Shown one piece after another: positions 50,038-59,278 of a stretch of DNA of 64,000 nucleotides. The translations under genes were made by a program, and so were the position numbers. Origin of the DNA: Eutrophocola salsuginis. GTDB taxonomy: Bacteria; Pseudomonadota; Gammaproteobacteria; Pseudomonadales; Pseudohongiellaceae. The notes under the pieces are model-generated. The model did no database searches and was not told where the DNA came from. It worked only from the letters and a program-made list of their open reading frames with translations. Numbering within the stretch: the first letter of the stretch is position 1; every line of letters begins with the position of its first letter. The stretch spans positions 260,160 to 324,159 of the forward strand of contig JAYQTB010000006.1 in the NCBI GenBank assembly GCA_038147195.1. The letters are read 5' to 3'.

Positions 50038-52218
50038 TCAATAGCGGAATGTGTAACTCAGTTTCGCCGTAATGGTGGATGCCGCGGAATGGAAACGGTT
50101 GTCGCGGTCGTAATCCTGCATATTGTGGTTGATGACGAGAAAGTATTCCTGTCCGGCTTCGGGGATATAGTTCAGGCGCATGTTGATGCCGAGCGTTTCG
50201 CTGACATTGTCGTACTGCACCAGATTCACCAGCGACAGCTTGTTGGAAAACACAAAATCGAATCCCCCGGTGAGCAGCCGTGTGATGAAGTCGCCTTCCG
50301 GCAGCTTGGCGTCGGTGATGTTGAAACCCATGTTGGCGCGCAGGCGCGGCGAAGGCGTCCAGGTGAGATTGCCGAAGACGCGCTGCTGGCGTCCACTCCA
50401 GAAGGTACCTTCCAGGTATGTCAGACGCGCGCTGACCTTCCTGTAGTTGGCACTGCTGACTTCGATGCCGTGGTTTTCAAAATCGTACTCGCCGGCGGGT
50501 ATGACTATACCGGGATAGATCTGGAAGGGGACGGTCAGCACTTCTTTATCGAAATTCGACCGGAGGAACAGGCGATCACCCAGCATGGTGGTGATGTCCA
50601 GCGGCGTCAGGGTGAATCCTTCCGACTGCAGGTTACCGGCTGAATCGACGAAGCGCTCCCAGGACGCACTCCAGTACCACGACTGGATCGGCCCGGTATT
50701 CGGCCGCAAGTTGTAGTTGATCGCCGCGACCGACTGATCGACACCGACCCGGTTGGCAAAACCCAGCGCCGGGTTGAAATTGTCCTCGAACCGGTTGAAC
50801 TGCAATTCCCCCGTCAGGCCTTCCTGGCTGGGAAAGGCGATACTGATACCCGCGGCACTGTCGTCACTGTTGATGCCTTCGGTATCAGACTGCTGGAACC
50901 AGCTCGATACCTCGAAGATGCGGCCTTCACCAATGTTGGAATTGCGGTACAGAAAATCCACACCGGCGACCGAGTTGTCCAGGTTGGACGTCGGATTGCC
51001 GTCTGTAAAGATGGCACCGACCTGCGATTCACTGAACAGTCCTTTCTTGACCCGAATGACCGAGAGTGTATCGGCATCCACTGCCCCCGCCTCGTCCTGG
51101 CGAATAGTCAGGGCGCCAAGCTCCCAGTCACCGATGCGGCCGCTGATCTTGCCGCCCACTTCCAGATCGATAGCCTGGCCCGAGCGACTGAGGCCGATGC
51201 GGCGGGAGAAAAACGGGCGGCCGTTCTGGTTGAGGCGGCCGAATTCGAAGATGTCCGCCTCGCGCAGGAAGAAATCGCGCTTCTCGGGAAAGAACAGGCT
51301 GAAGCGGGTCAGGTTGACCTGGCGATCGTCGATTTCCGTGGCGGAGAAATCCGTGTTGGCTGTTAGTGAGGCGTTTAGTCCGGAATTGATCTTGTAGAAC
51401 ACATCCAGTGACGGCTGCACGTCGGTGCCGGAGGTTCCGCTGATGAAATTGCGTTCGCTGGTGACGCTAGTCGACGGCACGATATCGAGCCCAAGGCCCT
51501 GGTTCATGCCGGAGAACCCTGTGGCCAGCCCGGCGCTGCTCGGATCATAGCGCCGATCATTGCTGACCCAGACCACCTGCTCGTTCTTGTACTGGATGCG
51601 ACGGGAAAAATTCAGACCCCAGGTATCGGTGTTGGGATCGAAGGAGATGGACTTGAAGGGGATCTCGAATTCCGCTATCCAGCCTTCGTCGAAACGACTG
51701 GTTTCCACGAAGTAGATGGTGTCCCAATCTACGTAGAACTGGGAAATATTCCGATACAACCCGTCGGATCTTACGCCGTTCGGATTAACGCCAAAGAAAT
51801 AACCGCCACGCTTGGTATTGAAGGAATCAAATGAAACGGAGACGAAGTCATCGCTCGAGAAGATTGTGGTGTTCTGCTTTAGGATGTTCGCGGTGATCTG
51901 GTCGGGCGGAATGAACATCTTGACACCAACATACAACGCGTCATCGTCATACATCAGGTAGGCTTCGGTGCGCTCGGTGGGCATGCCGTATTCCACCGGG
52001 ATGATCTGGTGGAAATCGTCGATGAAGGCGGCCTCGTTCCAGGACGGCTCATCCAGCACGCCATCGATGACCGGTCGTGCGCTGGTGCGGACTATTGCGA
52101 TGGTTTTCTGGTCGCGACCTTGCCCGATCTGGACGGACTGGGTCTCGCGCGTCGACTGCCCGAAGGCAGCCACGGAAAATACCGTCAGCGTGGTGAATGT
52201 AAGAAGAGCTTTGATCAT
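50038..52218 (-). CDS. DUF5916 (CBM9-like N-domain) outer-membrane-type protein
   Basis: A 726-residue exported protein. I take ATG 52218 (MIKALLTFTTLTVFSVAAFGQ) as it opens a clean signal peptide; 30 further codons upstream are not convincing. The N-terminal half (ARPVIDGVLDEPSWNEAAFIDDFHQI, AYLMYDDDALYVGVKMF, GVNPNGVRSDG, WIAEFEIPFKSISF) is the carbohydrate-binding CBM9-like fold. The C-terminal half (KRDFFLREADIFEFG, SRRIGLSRSGQ, NFDKEVLTVPFQIY) ends with alternating strands and the aromatic C-terminus KLSYTFRY, typical of an outer-membrane barrel. Function unknown; it may bind or import a glycan linked to the sulfatases, to which it is convergent. Confidence 0.85.
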   Translation of the reverse strand: MIKALLTFTTLTVFSVAAFGQSTRETQSVQIGQGRDQKTIAIVRTSARPVIDGVLDEPSWNEAAFIDDFHQIIPVEYGMPTERTEAYLMYDDDALYVGVKMFIPPDQITANILKQNTTIFSSDDFVSVSFDSFNTKRGGYFFGVNPNGVRSDGLYRNISQFYVDWDTIYFVETSRFDEGWIAEFEIPFKSISFDPNTDTWGLNFSRRIQYKNEQVVWVSNDRRYDPSSAGLATGFSGMNQGLGLDIVPSTSVTSERNFISGTSGTDVQPSLDVFYKINSGLNASLTANTDFSATEIDDRQVNLTRFSLFFPEKRDFFLREADIFEFGRLNQNGRPFFSRRIGLSRSGQAIDLEVGGKISGRIGDWELGALTIRQDEAGAVDADTLSVIRVKKGLFSESQVGAIFTDGNPTSNLDNSVAGVDFLYRNSNIGEGRIFEVSSWFQQSDTEGINSDDSAAGISIAFPSQEGLTGELQFNRFEDNFNPALGFANRVGVDQSVAAINYNLRPNTGPIQSWYWSASWERFVDSAGNLQSEGFTLTPLDITTMLGDRLFLRSNFDKEVLTVPFQIYPGIVIPAGEYDFENHGIEVSSANYRKVSARLTYLEGTFWSGRQQRVFGNLTWTPSPRLRANMGFNITDAKLPEGDFITRLLTGGFDFVFSNKLSLVNLVQYDNVSETLGINMRLNYIPEAGQEYFLVINHNMQDYDRDNRFHSAASTITAKLSYTFRY

Positions 52219-52432
52219 TATTTTTCTTGGGTTTTGGCGATTATCCCGGCATCGCTCGGGAGTGGGAAGCAGGCTAATGTGAAAACAATATGGATGCACA
52301 GTGCTCACCAGGGCAAGCTTCTACATGATAATAAACGGCCATAAAATAACCGCCTTTCAGTTCGAGTACGTGGAAAAAAATAGATGCCCCACGTACACTG
52401 CCTGTACACACCTGTTATTCGCTTTAAACCCC

Positions 52433-52999
52433 ATGACGATTCAGGCGATTACCGAGATACCCGATCACCGGGAACAAAAACTGCTTAACCTGCGCTGTCT
52501 TGGCATATTAATCAGCGTGATAATGCTCACTATTTGCAAACAGGGATTCGCCCAAGAGCCTGTACCATCAAGACTACCTGAAGAAATTATCGTCAACGCC
52601 CCTGAATCTCTGAAGGGCCTGCAGACCCGAATCAAAGTCGCCCAGAAAAGAATGTTCAACGTCTTCAACGAACGCAATGACGACGACCAGTTTGATGTTC
52701 ATTGCACCAATGACAAGCGCTGGCAATCAAAAATTCGCGAGCAGGTTTGCACGCCAAATTACTTAAAGACGGTCCAAGAGGAGCAAGTCCAATTAATGCT
52801 GGGGCAAATGGGCATGATAGGAGCTAGAAAAGGATTAGCTGGCAACACTCAGATTGGCATTTTTAATGCGCGTTTCGAAGAGATCATGAAAGCACAGTTT
52901 ATTGCCAATCCCGAATTTCGCGAGGCACTGCTCGAATACCAGTCACTGACTGAGCAGCTTAATGAGACGATGGATGAACGACTAGGGCGAAAAGATTAG
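52433..52999 (+). CDS. exported protein of unknown function
   Basis: A 188-residue protein from ATG 52433; the frame opens earlier (52301) but only this start yields a sensible N-terminus. The hydrophobic segment (LGILISVIMLTICKQGFAQ) lies about 20 residues in, after a polar stretch. The mature part has RLPEEIIVNAPESLKGLQTRIKVAQKRMFNVFNERNDDDQFDVHC and two more Cys-bearing segments, then a helical end (EALLEYQSLTEQLNETMDERL). It resembles small gammaproteobacterial exported proteins of unnamed family that I have no function for. A strong terminator follows at 53015. Confidence 0.6.
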   Translation: MTIQAITEIPDHREQKLLNLRCLGILISVIMLTICKQGFAQEPVPSRLPEEIIVNAPESLKGLQTRIKVAQKRMFNVFNERNDDDQFDVHCTNDKRWQSKIREQVCTPNYLKTVQEEQVQLMLGQMGMIGARKGLAGNTQIGIFNARFEEIMKAQFIANPEFREALLEYQSLTEQLNETMDERLGRKD

Positions 53000-53014
53000 T
53001 GATATCTTGTGGCA

Positions 53015-53045
53015 ATAAAAACCCCTCATATGAGGGGTTTTTATT
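53015..53045. terminator. bidirectional intrinsic terminator
   Basis: AAAAACCCCTCATATGAGGGGTTTTT is a perfect inverted repeat with an A-run on one side and a T-run on the other. It sits between the 52433 gene (plus) and the tRNA-Arg gene (minus), whose 3' end it touches, so it can end both transcripts. Confidence 0.9.
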
Positions 53046-53122
53046 TGGCGCGCCCGATTGGATTCGAACCAATGACCTTTGCCTCCGGAGGGCAACGCTC
53101 TATCCAGCTGAGCTACGGGCGC
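53046..53122 (-). tRNA. tRNA-Arg (anticodon CCG)
   Basis: The minus strand reads GCGCCCGTAGCTCAGCTGGA, then an anticodon stem with loop CTCCGGA (anticodon CCG), the TTCGAATCC T-loop, the acceptor 3' strand CGGGCGC, discriminator G and an encoded CCA. All arms pair: acceptor GCGCCCG/CGGGCGC, D-arm GCTC, anticodon TTGCC/GGCAA and T-arm. Anticodon CCG reads CGG arginine codons. Length is 77 with CCA. Confidence 0.97.
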
Positions 53123-53272
53123 TAAACTTACGAGCTACATGCGCTAGAGGGCGCAATCATATTCTAATTCCCTGTCCTGCTCTAGCTGAGAATCCCAATC
53201 CTTCCTAGATATGGCAGCTTTATTCCCTTATTATCGCGCTCCGCATTTCGCGCACTCGACACGACTTTTTCA

Positions 53273-54574
53273 ATGACCGCCACAGAATCTCCAGAACCGG
53301 CAGAAGATCAGCCGCCCGCGCCCTCCCGGCCCATGCCGCAAGCATTTGCCGCACTGGAATCGATTCCGTTCCGCTGGCTGGTATCGAGCCTCGGCACCTT
53401 CTTCCTTGCCATGCAGGGCCAGCTAGTCGTGCGCTCCCTGCTCGCTTATGAACTCACCGAAAGTCCCTTCGCCCTAGCCATGGTCAACCTAGTGATTGCC
53501 ACGCCGATGTCTATCGGCCTGCTCTTTTCAGGTGCGATCATAGACCGTGTCGAACGGCGCGGGCTCACCATCATCAGCCAGACCGTAGTACTGCTCAATG
53601 AACTGGTGGTTCTGGTCCTGCTGGTCAGCGGCGTCCTGCAGTTCTGGCACCTACTCGCAACGGCCTTCATACTCGGTGTGAACTTCCCATTCCTGATGCC
53701 GACACGAACGGCCATGATCTATTCACTGGTAGGCCGCGACAAACTCGGCAATGCCATGGCACTGCAGGCTACCTCGCTCAACATCGCGCGCATTGTAGGC
53801 CCCGCGGGCATGGGGCTACTGATTCCGCTCATCACCATGGAAGGCGCCTATACCGCATCGATCCTGTTATACGGCTTTTCCATCTTCGCCATGCTGATGC
53901 TTCCGAAGTCTTACCCAGAAAACAAGGAGCGCAAGGGCTTCTTCAAAGACGTAACCTATTCCTTCACCTACGTGGCAAAGAACCGCGCCATACTGCTATG
54001 CCTGTGCTTTGGCCTGTTCCCCATGCTGCTGGCCCTGCCCATAATCAGTTTCCTGGTGGTGTTCACCGAATCGGTGTGGGGCGTAGGCGAGACCGCACTC
54101 GGCATCATGATGGGCAGCGTCGGTGTCGGTGGCATCATCGGCTCGCTGTTAGTGGCACGACTCGGCGACACCATAAAACGCACCCGGGTGATGATGATAG
54201 CGGCCATAATCTTCGCCTGCTTCCTGGCAGGCTTTAGCATGAGTCCCTACTACCTGCTGGCGCTACCCTTCCTGCTGGTGTCCAACATCTTTGCCAACAT
54301 GAGCCAGACCCTGAACCAGACCCTCGTGCAGTTGCTCGCGGACAATGAGGTTCGCGGCCGCATGTCGTCCCTGATGATGCTCACCGTTGGTCTGACACCC
54401 CTGGGGGTCCTTCCCGTCGCCTATTTTGCAGAGACTTTTGGCATCGCCATCACCATGTTCGTGGCCTGCATCATGCTCGTGCTGGTAGTGATCGCCTTCC
54501 TGCTACTGTCCCCCACACTGCGCCATCTAGACCAGGATCACCGCCTGACCGGCATTCAGCAAGTGGAAGGCTGA
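53273..54574 (+). CDS. MFS transporter, EntS/MFS_3-like (first of pair)
   Basis: A 433-residue major facilitator transporter. After a proline-rich cytoplasmic start (EPAEDQPPAPSRPMPQAFAAL), helices follow: FRWLVSSLGTFFLAMQGQLVVRSLL, VNLVIATPMSIGLLFSGAIIDRVERRGL and LLATAFILGVNFPFLMPTRTAMI, and the second half has AILLCLCFGLFPMLLALPIISFLVVF. The pattern is that of the enterobactin exporter EntS/DUF894 group. Substrate unknown. It begins a four-gene run with a second MFS gene, a ThDP enzyme and a LysE-type exporter, spaced 17-72 bp apart, probably one operon. Confidence 0.88.
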   Translation: MTATESPEPAEDQPPAPSRPMPQAFAALESIPFRWLVSSLGTFFLAMQGQLVVRSLLAYELTESPFALAMVNLVIATPMSIGLLFSGAIIDRVERRGLTIISQTVVLLNELVVLVLLVSGVLQFWHLLATAFILGVNFPFLMPTRTAMIYSLVGRDKLGNAMALQATSLNIARIVGPAGMGLLIPLITMEGAYTASILLYGFSIFAMLMLPKSYPENKERKGFFKDVTYSFTYVAKNRAILLCLCFGLFPMLLALPIISFLVVFTESVWGVGETALGIMMGSVGVGGIIGSLLVARLGDTIKRTRVMMIAAIIFACFLAGFSMSPYYLLALPFLLVSNIFANMSQTLNQTLVQLLADNEVRGRMSSLMMLTVGLTPLGVLPVAYFAETFGIAITMFVACIMLVLVVIAFLLLSPTLRHLDQDHRLTGIQQVEG

Positions 54575-54646
54575 TGGGGGCGACACCCGTATGGGTTATA
54601 ATGCCGCATACATCTTGAACGGCCTCGGCGCCGGGTAATCCAGGGC

Positions 54647-56257
54647 ATGTCCCAACCTGCAGCAACTTCTAAATCATCGCTTTCGCCCTGGACGCCGCTC
54701 CGGAACAACCGGATATTTTTCTACCTGTGGATCGCCACACTGGTTTCCAACATCGGCACCTGGATGCACGATGTCGGTGCCGGCTACCTGGCGACTGAAC
54801 TAACCGAGTCCCGTTTCATCGTCGCACTGATGCAAACGGCGACATCCCTGCCGGCCTTTTTTTTACTGCTGCCATCGGGTGCCTTGGCCGACATTTTTGA
54901 TCGCCGCCTGTACCTGCTGACGGCAATCATAGGCCAGACTGTGGTCGCCGCGCTGCTTGGATTCCTCACCCTCACCGGCCTGGTCCAGGTGTGGTCGCTG
55001 TTGTTCCTGACTCTGTGCATGGGCATCGGCACCGCCATGGTTATGCCGGCCTGGCAGTCCATCATCCCGGAAGTTGTGCGGCGCTCCGATCTCGGCGGCG
55101 CCATCGCCCTGAACACCATGGGTATGAACATCGCCCGGGTCATCGGTGCGCTGATCGCCGGCATCATCCTGGCCGCGCTCGGTCCGGGCGCCGTCTTCAT
55201 CACCAATGCCCTGACCTTCATCTTGATCATCATCGTTTTGGTGCGCTGGAAGCGTCAGCCTCCGGAAACCACGCTACCCCCTGAGCCCCTGGTACCGGCA
55301 GTGAAAACCGGTTTGCGTTACGCCCGCCATTCCCCCGCCCTGCTCTCGACGATCTACCGCAGTGTCGGCTTTTATTTCTTCGCCAGTGTCATGTGGGCCC
55401 TGTTCCCGGTGATCGCGCGCGACCTGCTCGGCGCCGACGAATTACGTTACGCCTTGCTGTTCGGCTTCATCAGCGTGGGCGCCATCATCAACGCGTTATT
55501 TATACCGCGCCTGCGCGCACGGTTCTCAAGCGATGCGCTCATCACCGGTGCTTCGATGGTATTTGCCACCGGTATGATCATCACGGCCTTTGCCAAGCTC
55601 TATGTCGTCGCCCTGTTTACCCTGGCCCTGTGTGGTTCCGCCTGGATCACCGTCATGACCACCGCCCAGACGGCGGCGCAAACCGCCCTGCCAAACTGGG
55701 TACGTTCACGAGGCATGGGCGTGTTCCTGACCTTCTTCATGGGTTCGTTGGCCATCGGCCCGGCAGTCTGGGGCGGGCTGGCCGAGGTCACGAATATTCC
55801 TGTAGCTATTTATGTCGCCTCGATTTGCCTCGCCCTATCATCGCTGTTCACTCAACGATGGCCAGTCAGCGGCAACGAGGCCCTGGACCACACGCCGTCC
55901 AAACACTGGAAACTGCCGGCACCGGCCATGGACATCAGACCGGAGCAGGGGCCCGTCATGATCTGCGTAACCTACAAGGTCAGGCCCGAAAATCGCGAGG
56001 AATTCCTGGCGGCAATGGAGCAACTGGGCAAGGCACGACGCCGGGACGGTGCCTGGGACTGGAACGTGATGGAGAACATCAGTGAGCCGGGCACTTTCCA
56101 GGAGTACTACCTGGTCTATACCTGGCTTGATCATTTACGCCAGCATGAGAGAATTAGTAGGCAGGATGCCATGGTTCAGGCGAAAATCCGCGAACTGCTG
56201 GTTCTAGACACCAGCCCGATCATTAGTCACTTTATAAAAACAGCCGCAGGCGCTTGA
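54647..56257 (+). CDS. MFS transporter with fused C-terminal ferredoxin-like (ABM/Dabb-type) domain
   Basis: A 536-residue protein. Residues 1-405 are an EntS-type MFS transporter (IFFYLWIATLVSNIGTWMHDVGAGYLATELTES, LLPSGALADIFDRRLYLL, GTAMVMPAWQSIIPEVVRRSDLGGAIALNTMGMNIARVIG). After a linker, residues 440-536 form a soluble domain: VMICVTYKVRPENREEFLAAMEQLG, RRDGAWDWNVMENISEPGTFQEYYLVYTWLDHLRQHERISRQD, the pattern of antibiotic-biosynthesis-monooxygenase/Dabb ferredoxin folds. This MFS-plus-domain fusion is known in the DUF894 group. The soluble end may sense or bind cargo; that is inference. Its neighbour at 53273 is a partial paralogue lacking this domain. Confidence 0.9.
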   Translation: MSQPAATSKSSLSPWTPLRNNRIFFYLWIATLVSNIGTWMHDVGAGYLATELTESRFIVALMQTATSLPAFFLLLPSGALADIFDRRLYLLTAIIGQTVVAALLGFLTLTGLVQVWSLLFLTLCMGIGTAMVMPAWQSIIPEVVRRSDLGGAIALNTMGMNIARVIGALIAGIILAALGPGAVFITNALTFILIIIVLVRWKRQPPETTLPPEPLVPAVKTGLRYARHSPALLSTIYRSVGFYFFASVMWALFPVIARDLLGADELRYALLFGFISVGAIINALFIPRLRARFSSDALITGASMVFATGMIITAFAKLYVVALFTLALCGSAWITVMTTAQTAAQTALPNWVRSRGMGVFLTFFMGSLAIGPAVWGGLAEVTNIPVAIYVASICLALSSLFTQRWPVSGNEALDHTPSKHWKLPAPAMDIRPEQGPVMICVTYKVRPENREEFLAAMEQLGKARRRDGAWDWNVMENISEPGTFQEYYLVYTWLDHLRQHERISRQDAMVQAKIRELLVLDTSPIISHFIKTAAGA

Positions 56258-56310
56258 AGAAGCGGCGTTTAAACAGCATACACAGTAATAAATCTCAGTA
56301 GGAAATCCCG

Positions 56311-58023
56311 ATGAGTAACAACTCCAAGCTGCACTCGGTAGCGCTCAACTTTTTACAGGCCCTGCTGGATCGCGGCATCGACTGCGTCTTCGCCAACGCC
56401 GGCACCGACTTCGCCCCGATCATCGAAGGCCTCGTGGCTGCGCAGCAGGCAGGTATAAAGACGCCTGAATTCATCACCGTGCCCCACGAAAACGTGGCCA
56501 TCTCGATGGCCCACGGCTACTTCCTGGCTACCGGCAAACCGGCAGCGGTGATGGTGCACGTCACCGTCGGTACCGCCAACGCCCTGTGCGGCCTGATGAA
56601 CGCCTCGCGTGACAACGCTCCCATCCTGTTGATGGCCGGGCGTACCCCGAGCACCGAGAAAGGCCACATCGGTTCGCGCAACGCCAGCATTCACTGGGGC
56701 CAGGACAGCTTCGACCAGGGCGGCACCGTGCGTGAATACGTGAAATGGGATTATGAGCTGCGCCCGGGGCAGCCGCCGGAAGATATCATCGGCCGCGCCC
56801 TAGACATCGCAATGACCGAACCACGCGGACCAGTCTACCTGTGCATGCCCCGCGAAGTATTAGGCGACCTCACCGAGACAAACCCAGTACCGCCGCGAAA
56901 TAGAAACCTCGGTGCTTCGATCGCCACACCGTCAATCGAGGATGTCCGCCTTGCCGCCAAATGGCTGGCCAATGCGAAGTTCCCGTTGATCATCACATCC
57001 TGCACGGGGCGTGACCGGGCCAACGTAGCAAGGCTCAGAGGGATCGCCGAGGATTACGGCATCGGCGTATCGGTGCCTGGCGAACCGGGTGCCCGCGAAC
57101 TCAACATCCCTCTCCAGCATCCCATGTTCCTTGGCATCCATCCGGCCGAAGCAATCGCGAAGGCCGATGTCATCGTTGCCCTGGAGTGCGAAGTGCCCTG
57201 GTGGCCCAGCGCGGTATCTCCACCGGCAAGCGCCAAGCTCGTACAGATCGGGCCCGATCCCTTTTTCAGCAATTACCCCGTGCGCGGTTTCCAGATGGAC
57301 CTTGCCATCAGCGGTTCATCCTCCATTGCCTTGAGCATGCTAGATGAGGAACTGAAAACGGCACACGATCCCGCATTAGCCGGCAGTCGCATCACCATGT
57401 TGAAGGAACTGGCAGCACAGCGGAAGGTCGCCCGCGACAACGCCATCGAAGCCGCCAAAGGCTCCTCACCTGTGAATCCGTTGTGGGTCGCCCACTGCAT
57501 CAACAAGGTGAGTGAGGATAACACGGTGGTGTTCAATGAACTGGGAGTCCCGCTTGAATTTCTTGACCTCGAGGTACCTGGCAGCTACCTGTCCAGCTCC
57601 CTGGCGGGCGGACTGGGCTTCGGCCTTGGTGCCTCACTAGGCGCCAAGAAGGGTGCACCAGACAAAAATGTCATACTGGTTGTCGGTGACGGCTCCTATA
57701 TGTTCGGCTGCCCGACGGCTGCCCACCATGCGGCAAAAATAAACGGCTTGCCGACCACGACTATCGTCATGAACAATGCCCGCTGGCACGCGGTGCACCG
57801 CTCCACCCTAGGTATGTATCCGGATGGCCTGGCCTCGAAGGAACCGATCATGCCGCTGGTGTCGCTGGGCGACTCACCGGAATACGACAAGATCATGGAA
57901 GCTTGCGGCGGCCACGGTGAAAAGGTCGACAACGCCAACGACCTCGAAGCCGCCCTGCGCCGCTGCCTGGACGCAAACGGGAAAGGCAAGGCCGCACTCA
58001 TCAACCTAATCGCCAGTTTCTAG
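56311..58023 (+). CDS. thiamine-diphosphate-dependent enzyme, acetolactate-synthase-like
   Basis: A 570-residue ThDP enzyme of the acetolactate synthase/benzoylformate decarboxylase superfamily. The N-terminal Pyr domain has the catalytic Glu in TVPHENVAISMAHGYFLATG and TVGTANALCGLMNASRDNAPILLMAG. The central domain (about 190-330) and the PP domain follow, with the ThDP motif GDGSYMFGCPTAAHH ... TTTIVMNNARWHAVHRSTLG ending in NN. Members condense or decarboxylate 2-keto acids. There is no ilvH-like small subunit nearby, so biosynthetic acetolactate synthase is unlikely; a catabolic keto-acid decarboxylase or lyase is more likely. It is flanked by exporters in one run. Confidence 0.9.
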   Translation: MSNNSKLHSVALNFLQALLDRGIDCVFANAGTDFAPIIEGLVAAQQAGIKTPEFITVPHENVAISMAHGYFLATGKPAAVMVHVTVGTANALCGLMNASRDNAPILLMAGRTPSTEKGHIGSRNASIHWGQDSFDQGGTVREYVKWDYELRPGQPPEDIIGRALDIAMTEPRGPVYLCMPREVLGDLTETNPVPPRNRNLGASIATPSIEDVRLAAKWLANAKFPLIITSCTGRDRANVARLRGIAEDYGIGVSVPGEPGARELNIPLQHPMFLGIHPAEAIAKADVIVALECEVPWWPSAVSPPASAKLVQIGPDPFFSNYPVRGFQMDLAISGSSSIALSMLDEELKTAHDPALAGSRITMLKELAAQRKVARDNAIEAAKGSSPVNPLWVAHCINKVSEDNTVVFNELGVPLEFLDLEVPGSYLSSSLAGGLGFGLGASLGAKKGAPDKNVILVVGDGSYMFGCPTAAHHAAKINGLPTTTIVMNNARWHAVHRSTLGMYPDGLASKEPIMPLVSLGDSPEYDKIMEACGGHGEKVDNANDLEAALRRCLDANGKGKAALINLIASF

Positions 58024-58040
58024 TAATTGCACCAGCCTGC

Positions 58041-58667
58041 ATGAGCCCGGAAAGCATTCTCACCTTTACGGTCGCCTCGACGCTGTTATCTCTGGCACCC
58101 GGCCCGGATAATATCTTCGTGCTGACGCAGTCAGCGTTATACGGACGCCGTCCCGGTATCCTGATCACCCTGGGCCTATGCACCGGCCTGATCTTTCACA
58201 CTACCGCCGTTGCTCTCGGCGTGGCGGCGATCTTCGCTGTCAGCGTCACCGCCTTCACCCTGTTGAAACTGGTTGGCGCCGGCTACCTGCTTTTCCTCGC
58301 CTGGAGCGCCTTCCGGGCATCCGCCAGCAACCTCGACGAGATCCCTCTCGCCAACCAGCCAGCCGCCGGCGCCCTCTATCGCCGCGGAATCCTCATGAAT
58401 ATAACCAACCCCAAGGTGGCCATCTTCTTCCTGGCCTTCCTGCCCCAGTTCGCGGACCCGGCCGCTGGCAACCTGCCGCTACAGATTTTCGCGCTGGGTG
58501 CGATCTTTATAACCGCAGCCCTCTTGGTGTTCATTGCCATCGCCTGCATGGCTGGCTTTATCTCCGACTGGCTCAAGGGCTCGGCACGTGCTCATGTGCT
58601 GCTGAACCGCCTGGCCGGGCTAGTCTTCACTGTACTGGCACTGCGCCTGGCCACTGCCACCAGCTGA
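58041..58667 (+). CDS. LysE-family translocator
   Basis: A 208-residue membrane protein of the LysE/RhtB exporter family, with about six helices. It starts with the family-typical SILTFTVASTLLSLAPGPDNIFVLTQSALYGRRPGILITLGLCTG and has LKLVGAGYLLFLAWSAFR, GILMNITNPKVAIFFLAFLPQF and LLNRLAGLVFTVLALRLA. Members export amino acids or homoserine lactones. It begins 17 bp after the ThDP enzyme and closes that run. Confidence 0.93.
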   Translation: MSPESILTFTVASTLLSLAPGPDNIFVLTQSALYGRRPGILITLGLCTGLIFHTTAVALGVAAIFAVSVTAFTLLKLVGAGYLLFLAWSAFRASASNLDEIPLANQPAAGALYRRGILMNITNPKVAIFFLAFLPQFADPAAGNLPLQIFALGAIFITAALLVFIAIACMAGFISDWLKGSARAHVLLNRLAGLVFTVLALRLATATS

Positions 58668-58775
58668 CGTCCAACTCCCACGCAAATCAAAAATTATTGA
58701 GGTCTCGCCGGGGTGTGTCTCTGTACAGGGACAGTCAATGTTGGACAGCCCCATGAATAAAATACCGCCAGCCAC

Positions 58776-58781
58776 TATAAT
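58776..58781 (+). promoter_or_regulatory. possible -10 element for the SutA-like gene
   Basis: TATAAT at 58776-58781 is a perfect -10 hexamer in a GC-moderate region, with ATGAAT 17 bp upstream as a weak -35. It would give a leader of about 125 bases before ATG 58912. The 244-bp gap before that gene shows no other feature. Confidence 0.3.
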
Positions 58782-58911
58782 GTCAGATCGCGCTGCAGTT
58801 TCTCAGGGGAAGGAAGCGCCTGATTGTCCGGAACAGGGCAACGACAATGCCGGTATCCATCTCCGGCATCCTCGAACACAACAACATCTTGATAAAGAAA
58901 TAAGGATCAAT

Positions 58912-59109
58912 ATGGCTAGTGCAAAGAGCGTAAAATCCAAATCCATCAAAGAACAGACCGAAGATTTCAACAATGACACCATTGAAGATCAGGTCGCCGC
59001 ATTCCTTGCCTCAGGTGGCAAGATCCAGCAAATCCCGCTGGGCGTTAGCGGACAGGTAGCCACTTCCGGCCCCAGGCACATCACCCTGGGTAAACGTCAC
59101 GCCAACTGA
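58912..59109 (+). CDS. SutA-like small protein
   Basis: A 65-residue basic protein from ATG 58912, which has AAGGA seven bases upstream. The N-terminus is Lys/Ser-rich (SAKSVKSKSIKEQTEDF) and the core DQVAAFLASGGKIQQIPLG matches the AFL-x-x-GGK-[IV]-Q motif I recall from the end of Pseudomonas SutA, an RNA-polymerase-associated factor active in slow growth. The protein is shorter than SutA and lacks its acidic region. It has its own terminator at 59192, and a possible promoter at 58776, so it is probably monocistronic. Function by resemblance only. Confidence 0.6.
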   Translation: MASAKSVKSKSIKEQTEDFNNDTIEDQVAAFLASGGKIQQIPLGVSGQVATSGPRHITLGKRHAN

Positions 59110-59191
59110 TGATATCCAAATAAAAAAATTCCAGGCTTCTGCCTACCCGGCGAAAGACCTTCAAGAATAAAACTGGACCACCAGGACAAAC

Positions 59192-59218
59192 ATAAGGCCC
59201 GTTGAACACGGGCCTTAT
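59192..59218 (+). terminator. hairpin, possible terminator of the SutA-like gene
   Basis: ATAAGGCCCGT, a 5-base loop and ACGGGCCTTAT form a perfect 11-bp stem 83 bp after the stop codon. Only a short T-rich tract follows (ACGTTTC), so termination strength is uncertain. It separates the SutA-like gene from the nnrD-tsaE block. Confidence 0.6.
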
Positions 59219-59278
59219 ACGTTTCTGGCCATACCTCTATAATAATTTCTCTGCCTCTGTCAGTAAATTGTAAAGCAC

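Noticed and set aside
50089..50643. A 184-codon plus-strand open frame inside the DUF5916 gene.
   Set aside because: It is antisense to a supported gene and has no start signal or domain.
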